From Desertivirga sp966211215 (GTDB lineage: Bacteria > Bacteroidota > Bacteroidia > Sphingobacteriales > Sphingobacteriaceae), in contig CBIHNR010000264.1 of the NCBI GenBank assembly GCA_966211215.1, positions 1 to 5,876 of the forward strand: 5,876 nucleotides of DNA. Reading direction: 5' to 3'. The position numbers and the translations under genes were made by a program. Below, piece by piece: positions 4,595-5,876 of the stretch. Within the stretch, counting starts at the first letter, position 1, and each line of letters opens with the position of its first letter. The notes beneath the pieces are model-generated. The model was given only the letters and a program-made list of their open reading frames with translations. It made no database searches and was not told the DNA's origin.

Positions 4595-5876
4595 ATGAAG
4601 AATGTTTTTATAAAATTATTACTGGTATTTCAACTATTAGGATTAAGCACGTTAGCCCAGGTGCCTAAAATGAAGTTCAAGCATCTTACGGCTGATGGAG
4701 GCCTTTCCAGTAACCGTATCACCTGTATTTATAGAGATAGCAATGATTTTCTGTGGGTGGGTACGGAGATGGGGCTTAACAAATACGATGGCTATCAGGT
4801 GACTCAATACCTGCAAGACGACAGAAAAAAAGGTTCTTTAAGCGATAATAATGTGCAATCTATTGGGGAAGATGCACATAAGAATTTATGGGTTGCAACT
4901 AAAAAGGGCTTAAATTTATATAACAGGGCAACTGATTCCTTTAGCACATTTAAAAACAAGCCTTCCGATTCTAACAGCATTAGCAGTGATTATATCATTT
5001 CCTTATATTCAGATAAAAAGGGCCATTTATGGATACTAGCAGGGGGAAATTGTTTGAACTTATGGGTTCCGGAAAAGAAGCAATTTATTCGCTATCGCTT
5101 CAAATCTCTTGTTGAAAGATCCTATTTCTCCGCCCAGGGCATTGCAGAAGATTCAAAAGGCAACATTTGGACAACCTGCTATGGAGATAGCCTTTTTTGC
5201 CTGAACCCTAAAACCAAAAGGTTCATTGCATATAATCTGGAACTTAAGGCTTCCGAAAAGACATTAAACAATCTTTATATTGATAAATACGATAAGATAT
5301 GGATCGGCACAAGGGGAGCAGGTTTGCATGTCTTCGATCCTTTGACAAAAAAAACAGAGCATTTCCCAATAAAGGCAGATGGCTCTGGTACTAATAAAAG
5401 CCTCATTCATTGGATTATAGCCGATGACGATCAGCATTTATTATTAGCTGTGGATCTGGGAGGATTAAATAGATTAAATGTAAAGACACGGCGATTTGAA
5501 TACATACAGTATAACGAACTCGACAAGGAAGGCTTAAATACGGATGGTATATGGGCTCTCTATAAAGACAAAGAAGGAATATTATGGGTAGGAACGGCTA
5601 ATGGAGGGGTGAATTACTATAATCCGAAGGAGTACAAATTTGATTTGTACAGGGCAGGCAATACAAATGCATCTCCCAGCTCTAATGTTGTTGGTAGCTT
5701 TCTGGAAGATTCTGATGGCAAAATTTGGATTGCAACCGAAAACGGAATGAATGGCTTTAATCCTATTACAAAGAAGTTCTTGCATTTCAGGCACAATCCT
5801 AACGATGCGGGAAGTCTAAGTGGCAATGTAGTAAGATGTTTAGAGGAGGATTTAGAGGGTAATATTTGGGTAGGAA
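4595..5876 (+). CDS. Two-component regulator propeller sensor protein, N-terminal part (3' end outside window)
   Basis: An ATG at 4595 opens 427 codons that run off the right edge without a stop. Residues 1-22 (MKNVFIKLLLVFQLLGLSTLAQ) form a signal peptide or N-terminal membrane anchor. From about residue 27 on, the protein consists of two-component-regulator propeller repeats, each with a D-x-x-G-x-(I/L)-W-(V/I)-G-T core followed by G-(L/V)-N-x-(Y/F). Cores are visible near 52-65, 97-110, 144-157, 190-204, 234-248, 281-295 (degenerate, HLLLAVDLGGLNRLN), 329-343, 376-389 and the beginning of a ninth at 423-427. This is the periplasmic sensing region typical of Bacteroidota hybrid two-component systems, where two seven-bladed propellers are usually followed by a Y_Y_Y domain, a membrane helix, histidine kinase, receiver and AraC-type domains. 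Those later parts lie outside the window, so a hybrid kinase is the likely but unproven identity; a diguanylate cyclase or a kinase alone would also be possible. The ligand is unknown. Confidence 0.88.
   Translation, partial: MKNVFIKLLLVFQLLGLSTLAQVPKMKFKHLTADGGLSSNRITCIYRDSNDFLWVGTEMGLNKYDGYQVTQYLQDDRKKGSLSDNNVQSIGEDAHKNLWVATKKGLNLYNRATDSFSTFKNKPSDSNSISSDYIISLYSDKKGHLWILAGGNCLNLWVPEKKQFIRYRFKSLVERSYFSAQGIAEDSKGNIWTTCYGDSLFCLNPKTKRFIAYNLELKASEKTLNNLYIDKYDKIWIGTRGAGLHVFDPLTKKTEHFPIKADGSGTNKSLIHWIIADDDQHLLLAVDLGGLNRLNVKTRRFEYIQYNELDKEGLNTDGIWALYKDKEGILWVGTANGGVNYYNPKEYKFDLYRAGNTNASPSSNVVGSFLEDSDGKIWIATENGMNGFNPITKKFLHFRHNPNDAGSLSGNVVRCLEEDLEGNIWVG

Noticed and set aside
5582..5826. Two overlapping - strand open frames of about 70 codons at the right end.
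   Set aside because: Both are opposite the propeller repeats of the sensor gene, whose + strand frame is clearly coding.

Overview
The window looks like chromosomal DNA from an AT-rich member of the Bacteroidota, probably Chitinophagia/Sphingobacteriia-like. Three things suggest this: start codons lack a clear Shine-Dalgarno sequence, a TAnnTTTG-type promoter box lies ahead of the Crp/Fnr gene, and the right edge holds a secreted or periplasmic propeller sensor of the kind common in this phylum. All genes that can be named lie on the + strand. No tRNA, rRNA, CRISPR array or intact insertion sequence was seen.

Left part (1-1260). The window opens inside a PLP-dependent group II amino acid decarboxylase; its C-terminal 201 residues are present, including the PLP-binding lysine. 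Its stop overlaps, as ATGA, the start of a DUF2000-family gene. That gene is broken by an in-frame TGA at codon 6 and by a one-base frameshift in a run of G. About 245 bp without an assignable gene follow.

Centre (1261-3607). A Crp/Fnr-family regulator is followed by a YcaC-like isochorismatase-family cysteine hydrolase and a pirin. The regulator carries an E-x-x-S-R recognition helix like that of FNR. The intergenic space just after it holds an FNR-like dyad (TTGAC-N4-ATCAA), so a local Crp/Fnr regulon covering the hydrolase and pirin is a reasonable hypothesis. Pirins and YcaC-like hydrolases are often tied to redox or aromatic-compound responses, but the substrate here is unknown.

Right part (3608-5876). 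A MmcQ/YjbR-family gene with a GTG start comes next. About 480 bp follow with no recognised gene, holding a nested inverted repeat that ends in a T-run and an unassigned, ATG-less open frame on the - strand. Last is the 5' part of a large sensor gene: a signal peptide followed by at least eight two-component-regulator propeller repeats, running off the right edge. It is most likely a hybrid two-component system protein.

Nothing here amounts to a clearly new system. The observations most worth checking are the broken DUF2000 gene coupled to the decarboxylase, the match between the Crp/Fnr recognition helix and the nearby dyad, and the unassigned - strand frame at 4244-4552.
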